64,000 nucleotides of DNA from Parapedobacter koreensis (lineage in GTDB: Bacteria; Bacteroidota; Bacteroidia; Sphingobacteriales; Sphingobacteriaceae): NCBI RefSeq assembly GCF_900109365.1, contig NZ_FNZR01000004.1, forward strand, positions 364,876 to 428,875, read 5' to 3'. The translations under genes and the position numbers were made by a program. Positions 9,045 to 18,648 of this stretch are shown here, piece after piece (the stretch's first letter is position 1; each line of letters begins with the position of its first letter). The notes beneath the pieces are model-generated. The model was given only the letters and a program-made list of their open reading frames with translations, made no database searches and was not told the origin of the DNA.

Positions 9045-9061
9045 TCTACTAATTTAGTAGA
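9045..9061. promoter_or_regulatory. Perfect palindrome (candidate operator) at the tlpA start
   Basis: TCTACTAATTTAGTAGA is an 8-bp inverted repeat around one central T, located 5 nt upstream of the tlpA ATG. Size, symmetry and position match a repressor operator; BlaI/MecI-type repressors bind TAC/GTA-centred dyads of this kind, but no such regulator gene is seen in the window, so the binding protein is a guess. Confidence 0.4.
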
Positions 9062-9110
9062 CAAAAATAGTGAAAGTTTTGGTCTGTGCAATAGGCTTGG
9101 GTTGATTTTG

Positions 9111-10220
9111 TTAGCGAAGGAACGTTACAATGTGCTGGGCTGTGCGTTCAGACGCTCCTGGATCGCCCATTTTCTTGTGGAGGGCGGCGTAGTCATCCAG
9201 CACTTGAGCTCGATAGATTTTGTTATTCAGGAGACCGTTGAGCTCTTTGGCGATATCCTCTACGGTGCATTCTTTCTGGATGAGTTCGCTAACAGCAGGT
9301 TTGTCCAGAATGAGATTTACCAGGGAAATGTATTTGACCTGGATGACCCATCGGGCTATCGCGATAGACACCGGATGGGCTTTGTACACTACTGTTTGGG
9401 GTACATTCAGCAGTGCTGTTTCCAGCGTTGCTGTGCCGCTGGCCACAACGGCGGCTTCGGCATGTTTGAGCAGGTCATATGTAGCATGGAAGACGATGGG
9501 CAGATTAGCTTCCCCCATATGTTGCTGATAGTATTCCAGCGGAAAGTTTGGTGATCCGGCCACGACGCAGTGATGCCCGGGGAAACGGAAGGACAATTGG
9601 CCCATGATGGGAAGCAGCTTGCTTATCTCCATATGCCGGCTGCCGGGTAGCAGTGCAATAATGGGTTTGCCCGCGAGGTGATTTTCTTCTAGAAAGCGAT
9701 CATTGTAGGTGTAGCTGGCAATGGCGTCCAGCAGCGGATTGCCCACGTAATCCACGTCCATACCCCATTTCTCATAAAAATCTACTTCGAAGGGAAGGAT
9801 GCAAAACAACTTATCCACTACGCGCTTGATCTTCAACACCCGCCGTTGGTTCCATGCCCATACTTTGGGCGAGATGTAGTAACAAACCTTTAGCCCCATC
9901 TTTTTGGCAAAGGATGCGATTTTCAGGTTGAAGCCTGGAAAGTCAATCAACACAAGTGTATCCGGCTGATACGCCATCACATCTGCTTTAACCAAACGGA
10001 GGTTTTTAGCAATCGTGCGGATATTAGCCAGCACCTCAACAAAGCCCATGAATGCCATTTGAGAAGTATGAATCACCGCTTCTTGTCCGGCGGCCCGTTG
10101 CATACGGTCTCCGCCCACCAAACGGAATTGTGCATCTGCGTCCGCTTTTTTGAGTGCTTGGATCAGGTTGGCGCCATGCAGGTCGCCCGATGTCTCCCCG
10201 GCAATGATGTAGTACTTCAT
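9111..10220 (-). CDS. lpxB: Lipid-A-disaccharide synthase
   Basis: This 369-aa glycosyltransferase joins UDP-diacylglucosamine and lipid X to form the lipid A disaccharide at the inner membrane. Signatures: start YYIIAGETSGDLHGANL, GGDRMQRAAGQE, LIDFPGFNLK, YYISPKVWAWNQRR, CILPFEVDFYEKWG and YVGNPLLDA, then LLPGSRHMEI and ASGTATLETAL in the C-terminal donor-binding half. Length is normal. It lies between the porin and tlpA genes on the same strand. Confidence 0.96.
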   Translation of the reverse strand: MKYYIIAGETSGDLHGANLIQALKKADADAQFRLVGGDRMQRAAGQEAVIHTSQMAFMGFVEVLANIRTIAKNLRLVKADVMAYQPDTLVLIDFPGFNLKIASFAKKMGLKVCYYISPKVWAWNQRRVLKIKRVVDKLFCILPFEVDFYEKWGMDVDYVGNPLLDAIASYTYNDRFLEENHLAGKPIIALLPGSRHMEISKLLPIMGQLSFRFPGHHCVVAGSPNFPLEYYQQHMGEANLPIVFHATYDLLKHAEAAVVASGTATLETALLNVPQTVVYKAHPVSIAIARWVIQVKYISLVNLILDKPAVSELIQKECTVEDIAKELNGLLNNKIYRAQVLDDYAALHKKMGDPGASERTAQHIVTFLR

Positions 10221-10270
10221 GCCGTAAAAATAAGGATTTATCTCCGGACTCCCGTCTCCCGGCTTCTACC

Positions 10271-11479
10271 TTAAATCCCCAGCTCAATCTGGAAAGTAGC
10301 CCCCCAGTTGTTGCCCTCATGGTTTGTCCGGTAGATGCCTTCTTCGATTTGGTAGCTGGCATTCAATTGCAGTTTGAGGCGGTGGGCGCGGAAATATTTG
10401 GTCAAGCCGAGTTCGACCACCTCGGTCTGCACTTCATAGGCCAGGATATCCCTGTGGGGTTTAATCCAGGTATAGCGGCCGGCAATTTCATAGCCCCGGT
10501 TTCTATCCAGGAGGTAAGACATCTGCTGGTTTACGCCTTGCCCTTTGAAGGCGTAGGCAACTTCGCCTTCTTCATCGGTACTGAATGGGTCATCAACCCC
10601 ACGCTTCATATACTCAATCTGGTAAGCCCACCCCCGGTATTTAAGGATGGCATCATAAAATGCAGTTTTTAAGGTCAGTGGCGATGTGATGTAGGTTCCG
10701 GTCTGGCCGCCGCTACGCGTGGTGCGGTCGTTGTAGCTGTAGCCGCCGCCAATGGAAAGTTTGGGCGTCTCTTCGTATTCAAGGTCACCCTCGTAATAGT
10801 CACCGTCATTGGTAAAATCACCAAGTGGGAGGAACTCAGCCCGGCCGGTGTAAGCCAATCCGTCGTCCGTCGTCGTGGATACGCGGCCTTCACCGGTGCT
10901 GATAGCTCCTTTGAGGTGTATGGGCACTTCCCCGATTTTAGGGGAATAGTAGGCTTTAATGCCAAAATCACGGTCGATATTGAAGGTTGCGTTGACCAGT
11001 GATCGTTCAGCAAATTGCAGTTCTCCGGAAGAATTTACCCGCTGGCGGTTGCCGGGAAGTTTATTTTGCCCAAACGCGACGTAAAAATTGTCCGTGAAGT
11101 TATAGAAAATCACGGCATCACGCACGATATTCACCACGTCCGTGTCATCATAATCCTGATCGCCGCGTGTAAACCCAAGCTGGATGCTATACGCTAATTT
11201 GGGGTTATAGATGTAGCCATCCATCCGGAGCCGTAGTCGCCTGATGCGGGCCTCGAAACTTTCGGCACTTAAATCATCTCCACCAGTGGAGGTATATTTT
11301 AAGCGGCTTTGCATCCTGAACCTGAAATTGATATAAAAGGTCGAATCGTCGCCCATATATTGGATGCCTTTAAAGTCCTCGATCGTTGGGCGCTCATCGC
11401 GCAACCGTTGGGCAAATGAGGGCTGGCATGTGCCGATACCTAAAGCAAAGATAGAGAAAACCAGTAGCCGATAATTCAT
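10271..11479 (-). CDS. OprO/OprP-type outer-membrane porin
   Basis: The 402-aa protein has a signal peptide (MNYRLLVFSIFALGIGTCQPSFA) and many amphipathic strands matching phosphate-selective porin O/P family barrels: FYINFRFRMQSRLKY, RIRRLRLRMDGYIYNPKLAY, FGQNKLPGNRQR, and the end GATFQIELGI. The family includes anion and pyrophosphate channels, but substrate specificity cannot be deduced from sequence. The gene is 50 nt upstream of lpxB. The closest alkaline phosphatase is 6 kb away, too far to argue a phosphate regulon. Confidence 0.85.
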   Translation of the reverse strand: MNYRLLVFSIFALGIGTCQPSFAQRLRDERPTIEDFKGIQYMGDDSTFYINFRFRMQSRLKYTSTGGDDLSAESFEARIRRLRLRMDGYIYNPKLAYSIQLGFTRGDQDYDDTDVVNIVRDAVIFYNFTDNFYVAFGQNKLPGNRQRVNSSGELQFAERSLVNATFNIDRDFGIKAYYSPKIGEVPIHLKGAISTGEGRVSTTTDDGLAYTGRAEFLPLGDFTNDGDYYEGDLEYEETPKLSIGGGYSYNDRTTRSGGQTGTYITSPLTLKTAFYDAILKYRGWAYQIEYMKRGVDDPFSTDEEGEVAYAFKGQGVNQQMSYLLDRNRGYEIAGRYTWIKPHRDILAYEVQTEVVELGLTKYFRAHRLKLQLNASYQIEEGIYRTNHEGNNWGATFQIELGI

Positions 11480-11568
11480 GTTATATGATGGTTAAATTTC
11501 GGTTACTAATATCTACTGATAAGGTTATTGGATTGTTCGGTTAATATTAATAAATTGTTAATTTTAGT

Positions 11569-12621
11569 TTACTTCACATCGGGCTCCTGCTGGCTCAAGC
11601 AATGCCAGCTGCCCAAGCCCCAAATGATATCCGTACTGTCAATCCCTAAAACCTTGCGGCCTGGAAAACACGCAGCGAGTATATCCAGTGCTTTTTGGTC
11701 ATTCCGATCGTCGCGGTATGTGGGCACGATCACCGCCGCATTGGCAATATAAAAGTTGGCATAGGAAGCGGGCAACCGCTGGCCTTCGTAAACCATCGGT
11801 TTTGGCATCGGCAACTCAATGATTTGAAGTTGTTTGCCGTCTATTAATCGCATTTTTTTGAGCAATTGCAGGTTTTCTTGCAAAATGGGGTAGTTTTCAT
11901 CCGATCGGTTTTCTTCCACCACGGTGACTACGGTATCGGCGTTTACAAAACGGGTCATGTCATCGATGTGGCCGTCGGTATCGTCGCCCACGATGCCATC
12001 GCCCAGCCAGAGGATTTGCGATACCCCGTAATAGGCATATAGAAATGCCTCGATTTGCTGCTGGTTTAAGTGTGGATTGCGGTTTTTATTCAGCAGACAG
12101 GCTGTACTGGTTAAGATGGTGCCCTCTCCGTTGAAATCGACCGATCCACCCTCCATGACAATACCGGGATGATAGACCGGGACGTCCAGGGCTTTGCCTA
12201 CCAAGGTGGGAATGACATCATCTTGCTCATAAGGCGGGTATTTATTTCCCCAGGCATTGTAGTCCCAGTCCACGATGATTTTCGGAATATCGGCATTGGG
12301 ATTGATCAAGAATGCGGGGCCATGGTCACGGCACCATGCATCATCCGTCGGGTGGTGGTAAAACGTGACGGCTGACAGATTTACACCGGCATTGGCCAAA
12401 TGGTCGGTCGCAAAGGCCTCCATGGCGGCATCCCTGACGTTGATGCACACATGCTCGCCTGCGGAAACTTCCTTGATGAATTGGGAATACGGCGCGAAGA
12501 CGGCTTCGAGCTTGCCCGGCCAGCTCGCTTCTTTATGAGGCCAGCTCAACCATGTGGCGCGGTGTGGGTGCCATTCGGCCGGAAACTGGTAGCCGGATGC
12601 TTTTGGTATTTGTACGGTCAT
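11569..12621 (-). CDS. aguA: Agmatine deiminase
   Basis: This 350-aa enzyme hydrolyses agmatine to N-carbamoylputrescine and ammonia. The start at 12621 (MTVQIPKASGYQFPAEW) fits the family; the upstream in-frame extension to 12717 would run into aguB. Motifs are PAEWHPHRATWLSWPHK, WCRDHGPAFL, GGSVDFNGEG, LGDGIVGDDTDGHIDDM, and the C-terminal catalytic Cys in GSWHCLSQQEP. It is encoded with N-carbamoylputrescine amidase 52 nt upstream on the same strand, giving the two-step agmatine-to-putrescine route of polyamine synthesis. Confidence 0.93.
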   Translation of the reverse strand: MTVQIPKASGYQFPAEWHPHRATWLSWPHKEASWPGKLEAVFAPYSQFIKEVSAGEHVCINVRDAAMEAFATDHLANAGVNLSAVTFYHHPTDDAWCRDHGPAFLINPNADIPKIIVDWDYNAWGNKYPPYEQDDVIPTLVGKALDVPVYHPGIVMEGGSVDFNGEGTILTSTACLLNKNRNPHLNQQQIEAFLYAYYGVSQILWLGDGIVGDDTDGHIDDMTRFVNADTVVTVVEENRSDENYPILQENLQLLKKMRLIDGKQLQIIELPMPKPMVYEGQRLPASYANFYIANAAVIVPTYRDDRNDQKALDILAACFPGRKVLGIDSTDIIWGLGSWHCLSQQEPDVK

Positions 12622-12673
12622 GTTGTGCAAAGAAACAGGAAGTTTTTGGAAAAAACAGGAATGCCGCAAACGG

Positions 12674-13546
12674 TTATTCATCAATAAACCGTTTTGTAAT
12701 CGGCTGATAACTATCAATCCGCCTGTCGCGCAAGAAAGGCCAATGTTTGCGGAAATAATCCGACTGGGACAAATCTACTTCGGTGACTTCAGTTTCCTCG
12801 GCATCGTGGGAGGCTAAGTAAAGCAAACGGCCCTGTGCATTGGTAATGAAGCTGCCCCCCCAGAATTTCATGGCACCATCCTGCTCAAAGCCCACACGGT
12901 TTACACTGACCACGGGCAACCCATTGGCTACTGAATGGCTTCGTTGGATAGTCTGCCACGCATTGTACTGATCCTGGTTGGTCTCTTCATCCTGATCGGA
13001 AGCCCAGCCGATAGCCGTCGGGAAAAACAAGATTTCAGCACCCATTAAGGCGGTGATGCGTGCCGCTTCGGGATACCATTGATCCCAGCAGATCAGTACC
13101 CCGATGGTCGCATATTTGGTTTTGAAAGTTTTGTAGCCCATGTCTCCGGGTGTGAAGTAGAATTTCTCGTAATAACCCGGATCATCGGGGATGTGCATTT
13201 TACGGTATTTTCCCAAGTAGGCACCATCGGCATCGATGACAGCTGTGGTATTGTGATACAAGCCCTCCGTGCGTTTTTCAAATAGGGAAGCGATAATGAC
13301 TACTCCCAATTCGGCAGCAACGGCCTGCAACGTCTCCGTCGACGGACCGGGAATGGGCTCGGCCAATTCAAAATTATCGTAGTCTTCCACATCGCAGAAA
13401 TAAAGCGACGTGAATAACTCCTGCAGGCAGATAATTTGTGCGCCTTTTGCCGCGGCTGCACGGACTTGGTCGACTGCTTTGGAAAGGTTGGCGGCTTTGT
13501 CTGCCACACAACTCATCTGCACTGTTCCGATCTTTACGTTGGTCAT
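12674..13546 (-). CDS. aguB: N-carbamoylputrescine amidase (nitrilase superfamily)
   Basis: The 290-aa carbon-nitrogen hydrolase carries the Glu-Lys-Cys catalytic triad: Glu in CLQELFTSLYFC, Lys in YRKMHIPDDPGYYEKFYF, and Cys in GVLICWDQWYPEAAR. It hydrolyses N-carbamoylputrescine to putrescine, ammonia and CO2. The start at 13546 (MTNVKIGTVQMSC) gives the family length; the longer frame from 13705 runs over the divergent promoter region. Adjacency to agmatine deiminase supports the specific substrate over a generic nitrilase call. Confidence 0.93.
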   Translation of the reverse strand: MTNVKIGTVQMSCVADKAANLSKAVDQVRAAAAKGAQIICLQELFTSLYFCDVEDYDNFELAEPIPGPSTETLQAVAAELGVVIIASLFEKRTEGLYHNTTAVIDADGAYLGKYRKMHIPDDPGYYEKFYFTPGDMGYKTFKTKYATIGVLICWDQWYPEAARITALMGAEILFFPTAIGWASDQDEETNQDQYNAWQTIQRSHSVANGLPVVSVNRVGFEQDGAMKFWGGSFITNAQGRLLYLASHDAEETEVTEVDLSQSDYFRKHWPFLRDRRIDSYQPITKRFIDE

Positions 13547-13636
13547 GATGATGCTGTCTTGTTCAAGCTGCAAAAGTACGAAAACTGTGCCAATAACGGG
13601 GAGAGGGATTTTACGAAAAATTCGTAAATTAGCCTT

Positions 13637-14842
13637 ATGAAAAACTATGTTGCGATATTGCTGCTGGGAGGGATGGCATGGGCTACCTCCGCCGCTGCCC
13701 AGCAATTACGGCTTACCGGTAGGGTTGTCAATGCCGAGACCGCAACGCCCGTCGCCGGTGCCAGCATATTCATCAATAATACAACCTACGGCACAAGCTC
13801 AGCAAGCAATGGGAGTTTTGAATTGGGCGGCATTGCCCCGGGAACCTACGAAGTCGTGGTCTCATCGGTAGGCTACCATACCCATGTGACGTCGATCGAG
13901 CTCAGGGATAGCCAGTCCGTTTATTTGCCTATCAAGCTGAAGGTCAAATCGACGATGCTTGAGGAAGTAGACGTGGTGGCATTCGAAAAAGACGGATGGA
14001 GCCGTTGGGGACGGTTATTCCTGGAGACATTCATCGGTACTTCTCCCAATGCTTCCCGGACTAAGCTCTTGAATCCCGAAGTGTTACGTTTCAGGCATTA
14101 CCGTGATGAAGGTTATTTAGAAGTTATGGCCAGCGAACCGTTGATCATTGAAAATCGGTCGTTGGGATATACGATTGAATATTTATTGAGCAATTTCCGT
14201 GTCGATTTTCGCAATCGGGTAAATCTTTATGCCGGTTATCCCCGTTTTGTCGAGATGACAGGGGGGAGGCGCAGCCTGCGGACTTATCGGCGACGCCGGG
14301 CGGCGACTTATGCGACCTCGTTGATGCGCTTCATGCGTAGCTTATACCAAGGTACAATCCGTGAGCAGGGTTTTGAAGTAAGGCGTATGGAGCGCAAGCC
14401 CAATAGGGAAAAGCAACGCGTGCAGGCGTTGCAGCGGACGATCTCCAAAACCGATAGGTATACCCAAGATTCGTTGGCGTATTTCCGTAAGGTCATGCGA
14501 CAAGAAGATGAGTTTGTAACCGTTTTCCCCGATTTGTTAACCGTAGATAGCCTGTTGGTAGATAGTGCGGATGGCCGCAAAAAACTGGTGTTTGAAGATT
14601 ACCTATATGTCCAAAATATGCGCCTTAAGGAAGAGCCCGGTTATCTGCGTCAGTTCAATGAAACGCGAAAACCGGGCCCCCAAACATCAATATTGTTGCT
14701 ATATGACAGTCCGTATATTTGGATTGAGCGCAACGGTAGCCACTTCCCACCCCAAAGCCTTTATACAGGGTGGTATTGGACATGGTGCGACAAAGTGGCT
14801 GATTTATTACCGCTTGACTACCCGTCGCCCATTGGTTACTGA
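13637..14842 (+). CDS. Secreted protein with N-terminal carboxypeptidase-regulatory-like domain
   Basis: The 401-aa product has a signal peptide (up to SAAAQ), then a CarboxypepD_reg-like beta-sandwich of about 85 residues (LTGRVVNAETATPVAGASIF, SNGSFELGGIAPGTYEVVVS, VGYHTHV). The remaining 290 residues are unassigned and unusually Arg-rich in the middle (RRSLRTYRRRRAATYATSLM). Such proteins are common in Bacteroidota envelopes. There is no barrel-like C-terminus and no TonB plug, so it is not a truncated SusC. It is divergent from aguB and converges with the next gene after 15 nt. Confidence 0.75.
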   Translation: MKNYVAILLLGGMAWATSAAAQQLRLTGRVVNAETATPVAGASIFINNTTYGTSSASNGSFELGGIAPGTYEVVVSSVGYHTHVTSIELRDSQSVYLPIKLKVKSTMLEEVDVVAFEKDGWSRWGRLFLETFIGTSPNASRTKLLNPEVLRFRHYRDEGYLEVMASEPLIIENRSLGYTIEYLLSNFRVDFRNRVNLYAGYPRFVEMTGGRRSLRTYRRRRAATYATSLMRFMRSLYQGTIREQGFEVRRMERKPNREKQRVQALQRTISKTDRYTQDSLAYFRKVMRQEDEFVTVFPDLLTVDSLLVDSADGRKKLVFEDYLYVQNMRLKEEPGYLRQFNETRKPGPQTSILLLYDSPYIWIERNGSHFPPQSLYTGWYWTWCDKVADLLPLDYPSPIGY

Positions 14843-14857
14843 TCCGCGCGCTCGAAA

Positions 14858-15727
14858 TCAGTAGGTCAGCTCGTACGTTGCCACTTCGTTTTTCAGGAAT
14901 GTGGGCACAATGATGAGGTTTTTGCCCGGCACGAAACCGATGTCTGCCGTATTGGATTTTTCTGCTTGCGTATCCAATATCACGGTCGTCTCACCACCTT
15001 GGATGAGGAAGATTTCCCCGTGCCACCTGCTGGCTACGAATGTGCTGTCGTTAAGAACAACCAGCCCGTCTCCGCCCGTTACTTCGGTGTTTATCGTTTC
15101 TTGGGCGTAATTGCCATCATCACTGAATTTTTTCAAGCCCTCGCCATCCAGTGCATATAAATGGCCATTATGGTATTCCAATCCATTTACATTGGCATTT
15201 GTCGTGGAGATGACCGTATAGTTCCCATCCGTCGTCATGCTGTAAATTTTACCCGTCCGGCTATCCGAAAAATAGAGCTGCTTGCCATCCGTGGCAAGGT
15301 CGTTCAGGAAGACGGCACTGTCTATGGTCACGGTTTTCTCAATCGCCGCTGAAGAAACGTCAATGATTTTCACCGCATCGATGTCCGTGACGTATAATTT
15401 GCCATCCAGCAATGCCATGCCTTTAGGAGCGTGTAAGTCGCCTTCTACCCATTTGAGCTCACGGATGGTGCCATCGGTATTGACGATGGAGATGAATCCG
15501 TCGTTGTCTTTTTCCCCGGCTTTGGTATTGCCGTTGGTTACATAAATGATGTCTGTCGCGGGATCATACAACGTCGATTCCGAACCGGTAAATACCGTAT
15601 CCGTTTTCCAGGAAAGTGTCAGCTCCGGTGTGGCGGGCGCTTCGGCCGTGTCGTTGTTTTGGGTACCGCCGGTGCAGCCCAGTATAACCGATGCAGCGGC
15701 AGCAAGAAGAAATGAATAGTTCATCAT
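14858..15727 (-). CDS. Lipoprotein with SMP-30/NHL-like beta-propeller
   Basis: The 289-aa product has a lipoprotein signal (ASVILGCTGG, lipobox ILGC) and repeated blade-like segments with Asp/Gly turns: LYDPATDIIYVTNGN, GMALLDGKLYVTDID, LATDGKQLYFSDSRTGKIYS, VNGLEYHNGHLYALDGEG. This is the periodicity of an SMP-30/gluconolactonase or NHL-type propeller. Metal-binding residues for lactonase activity could not be confirmed, so enzymatic function is open. It is probably anchored in the envelope and stands alone. Confidence 0.75.
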   Translation of the reverse strand: MMNYSFLLAAAASVILGCTGGTQNNDTAEAPATPELTLSWKTDTVFTGSESTLYDPATDIIYVTNGNTKAGEKDNDGFISIVNTDGTIRELKWVEGDLHAPKGMALLDGKLYVTDIDAVKIIDVSSAAIEKTVTIDSAVFLNDLATDGKQLYFSDSRTGKIYSMTTDGNYTVISTTNANVNGLEYHNGHLYALDGEGLKKFSDDGNYAQETINTEVTGGDGLVVLNDSTFVASRWHGEIFLIQGGETTVILDTQAEKSNTADIGFVPGKNLIIVPTFLKNEVATYELTY

Positions 15728-15796
15728 ATTTAGGATTTAATTAATAATGTTTCACTGTCTTCCCATCACGCATCATCGACACCCCCGATCACCTGC

Positions 15797-17269
15797 CTAC
15801 AACTGCTTCCGCAGCCGAGCTACCGGTATTCCCATAGCTTCACGGTATTTAGCCACAGTACGGCGTGCGATGGTGTACCCCTTTTCCTTCAATATTTCCG
15901 TAAGTTTTTCGTCAGCCAATGGCTTGCGTTTATTCTCGTTGGAAATACATTCTTCCAGTATTTTCTTAACTTCTTTATTGGAGACCTCTTCACCCGTATC
16001 GGTCTGAATGGCTTCCGAAAAAAAAGATTTCAGCAAAAACGTGCCAAACTCGGTTTGCACATATTTGGAGTTGGCCACCCGGGATACGGTGGAAATGTCC
16101 ATGTCAATGCGGTCTGCAATATCCTTCAGGATCATCGGCTTCAGCTTGCGTTCATCGGCCGTGAGGAAATATTCGTACTGGTAATTCATGATGGCATTCA
16201 TGGTTTTGAGCAACGTTTGCTGCCGTTGCTTGATAGCATCGATAAACCATTTTGCCGAATCGAGCTTCTGCTTGACAAACTGTACGGCTTCCTTCATCTT
16301 TTTGTCCTTCTGTGCAGCCTTATCGTAATGGTCGAACATTTCCTGGTACGAACGGCTCACGCGTAGCTCCGGTGCATTGCGTGCATTGAGGGTCAAGTGG
16401 AGCACACCATCACTGTTGGTGACGTGGAAATCCGGGATGATATGCAATTGCTTGCCCGCCACCGCTCCCGAATCTCCCGGTTTAGGGTTGAGCTTAAGAA
16501 TCTCATTGACAATTTCCTTTAGCTCATCCGAGTTGATGTTGAGCGCCCGCTCCAATTTGTCGTAGTGCTTTTTGGTAAATTCATCCAGGTAATTTTCCAC
16601 GATGGCCATTGCCTTTTTGATAACTGGGCTTTCCTGATCCTTTTTGCGGAGCTGGATGAGGAGGCACTCCTGGAGGCTACGGGCACCGATTCCGGGAGGG
16701 TCAAACTCTTGGATGATTTTAAGCATGTCTTCTACCTCTTGCTCTTCGGCGATGACATTTTGCGAAAATGCCAGATCATCAATGAGCGATGAGATAGGAC
16801 GCCTGAGGTATCCATCGTCATCCAAGCTGCCGATGATTTGCTGCCCGATGAGGAAATCCCGATCAGACAACGCCAGCAAGTCCAATTGCTGTTGCAGATT
16901 TTCGAAGAACGAGTTTTGGATAGCTATGGGAATTTCCTTACGGTCTTCCTCATCATCACCATTATATTGTCCGGATCCGTAGTCATTGATATCATCTGTT
17001 TGCAGGTAGTCGTCTACATTAAATTCGTCAAGTTCTGCAGACTGATCTTCATCGCTAAAGCTATCTTCATCAGGGTCTTTATCCGGATATTCTTCCACAG
17101 GATCATTCATGTTGGCAAGGCTGATGTCCTCTAATGCCGGGTTCTCTTCCAATTCCTCCTTGATACGTGCATCCAACGACACTGTCGGCACCTGCAGCAA
17201 TTTGATAAACTGGATTTGCTGAGGGGATAATTTTTGTAATAACTTTTGTTGTAAGGTCTGTTTCAGCAT
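15797..17269 (-). CDS. rpoN: RNA polymerase sigma-54 factor
   Basis: This 490-aa protein has the three sigma-54 regions: a Gln/Leu-rich activator-interacting N-terminus (LKQTLQQKLLQKLSPQQIQF), a long acidic linker (about residues 45-105, rich in Asp/Glu), the core-binding and helix-turn-helix region (DISTVSRVANSKYVQT), and the C-terminal RpoN box ARRTVAKYREAMGIP that reads the -24 element. It directs transcription that needs AAA+ activators. A good -7 element (17285-17292) lies just upstream on the minus strand. No activator gene is in the window. Confidence 0.96.
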   Translation of the reverse strand: MLKQTLQQKLLQKLSPQQIQFIKLLQVPTVSLDARIKEELEENPALEDISLANMNDPVEEYPDKDPDEDSFSDEDQSAELDEFNVDDYLQTDDINDYGSGQYNGDDEEDRKEIPIAIQNSFFENLQQQLDLLALSDRDFLIGQQIIGSLDDDGYLRRPISSLIDDLAFSQNVIAEEQEVEDMLKIIQEFDPPGIGARSLQECLLIQLRKKDQESPVIKKAMAIVENYLDEFTKKHYDKLERALNINSDELKEIVNEILKLNPKPGDSGAVAGKQLHIIPDFHVTNSDGVLHLTLNARNAPELRVSRSYQEMFDHYDKAAQKDKKMKEAVQFVKQKLDSAKWFIDAIKQRQQTLLKTMNAIMNYQYEYFLTADERKLKPMILKDIADRIDMDISTVSRVANSKYVQTEFGTFLLKSFFSEAIQTDTGEEVSNKEVKKILEECISNENKRKPLADEKLTEILKEKGYTIARRTVAKYREAMGIPVARLRKQL

Positions 17270-17284
17270 AACTAATTCACTTCA

Positions 17285-17292
17285 CAAACATA
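17285..17292 (-). promoter_or_regulatory. -7 element upstream of rpoN
   Basis: The minus strand reads TATGTTTG, an exact TAnnTTTG match, 15 nt before the rpoN start codon. A matching -33 element was not found. Confidence 0.45.
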
Positions 17293-17453
17293 CGCAAAAA
17301 TATGAGTTATTAACTAAAATGGATTGCGGCATGGAGAAATAATAGCCCCGATGCTAGCCAAGCAATAAATGAGCAATATCTTTTTGAGAAGTGATTTTTC
17401 ACATGGATTACGGGGCCGTTGATATTTATTTTACGGCGAACTAAACACGACGT

Positions 17454-18587
17454 ATGATGAAACAGCGAAAATACCTGATGTATGTAACGATGGGTGGCAT
17501 GGTGGCCGCTTATCTGTTTGTTGCCACATGCAACGGTGAGAAGATGCAGCAAGAAACGCAGCAAACATCGGCAGGGGCCAATCTGGCTACGCTATCCGAA
17601 GCTGACCAACGGTTGATTCAGCAATCACGCTCCATTTTTGGTGCGTTGCCTGCATCGGCCGAGGTTGAGACCAACCCATTGAATGCCACCAAGGTGGAAC
17701 TTGGCAAGATGCTCTTCCATGATGCGAGGCTCTCCAAGAGTAGCTTCATCAGCTGCAACAGCTGTCATAATCTCGCCAGCTACGGTGTGGACAACCTGCC
17801 CACTTCCGTGGGGCACAATTGGCAGTTGGGCAATCGAAATGCTCCCACCGTATTGAATGCCGCCTTCCATATGGCCCAGTTTTGGGATGGGCGTGCCGCA
17901 GATGTGGAAGAACAAGCCAAGATGCCCATACTCAATGAAGTGGAAATGGCGCTCCCGCACGAAGAAGTAGGCACGGGAAAAATCGCTTCCATCCCCGAGT
18001 ACCAGAAGCTATTTGCAATAGCTTTTCCCGGCGAAGAGATCCCCCTGACCTATGACAATATTGGCAAGGCTATTGCCGCTTTTGAGCGGACGCTCATTAC
18101 CCCTTCGCGTTTTGACCGCTATTTGGAAGGCGATGCAGATGCATTGACCCCGCAGGAAAAACGGGGGCTGGAAGCCTTCCTCACGGCCAATTGCCAGACC
18201 TGTCACATGACCCCGCTGTTCGGTGGCCATATTTACCAGAAATTCGGTGTCATGAAAGACTATTGGGAACTTACGGGAAGCAAAGCGATTGATAGGGGAC
18301 GTGCCGATGTAACAAAGAATGAAAACGAAAGCTATGTTTTTAAGGTGCCTTCATTGCGCAATATCACCCGCACATACCCTTATTTCCACGATGGCAGTAT
18401 TTGGGATCTGAAACAGGCAGTGGCCATCATGAATGAGTTGCAGTTTGGTAAAAAGCTTGGTGATCAGGAAATTGACGATATTGTCGTGTTTCTGGGGTCG
18501 TTGACGGGAGATATCCCCGAATCGGCAAGGTTGTTGCCTATTTTGCCACCTTCATCCGGTACAACGGGGCTGCCGGATTTCCAGTAA
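17454..18587 (+). CDS. Di-haem cytochrome c peroxidase (CcpA/MauG family)
   Basis: The 377-aa protein has an N-terminal membrane or lipoprotein-like signal (TMGGMVAAYLFVATCNG) and two c-type haem sites: CNSCH at residues 101-105 and CQTCH at 247-251. Flanking family motifs are GKMLFHDARLSKS, RNAPTVLNAAFH, QFWDGRAADVEEQA, FKVPSLRNITRTYPYFHDG and the last Met-containing helix. It reduces hydrogen peroxide in the periplasm using electrons from small cytochromes. It converges with trxA at a strong shared terminator. Confidence 0.92.
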   Translation: MMKQRKYLMYVTMGGMVAAYLFVATCNGEKMQQETQQTSAGANLATLSEADQRLIQQSRSIFGALPASAEVETNPLNATKVELGKMLFHDARLSKSSFISCNSCHNLASYGVDNLPTSVGHNWQLGNRNAPTVLNAAFHMAQFWDGRAADVEEQAKMPILNEVEMALPHEEVGTGKIASIPEYQKLFAIAFPGEEIPLTYDNIGKAIAAFERTLITPSRFDRYLEGDADALTPQEKRGLEAFLTANCQTCHMTPLFGGHIYQKFGVMKDYWELTGSKAIDRGRADVTKNENESYVFKVPSLRNITRTYPYFHDGSIWDLKQAVAIMNELQFGKKLGDQEIDDIVVFLGSLTGDIPESARLLPILPPSSGTTGLPDFQ

Positions 18588-18590
18588 GAT

Positions 18591-18640
18591 CATGCAAAGC
18601 AAAAAGGGCGCTTTTCAAAACGCCCTTTTTGCTTTGCATG
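18591..18640. terminator. Bidirectional rho-independent terminator between ccp and trxA
   Basis: A perfect 20-bp inverted repeat, CATGCAAAGCAAAAAGGGCG at 18591-18610 and its complement at 18621-18640, flanks a 10-nt loop (CTTTTCAAAA). The G/C-rich inner stem with A-tract on one side and T-tract on the other works in both directions, as expected for convergent ccp and trxA. Confidence 0.93.
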
Positions 18641-18648
18641 TGGCTTTC

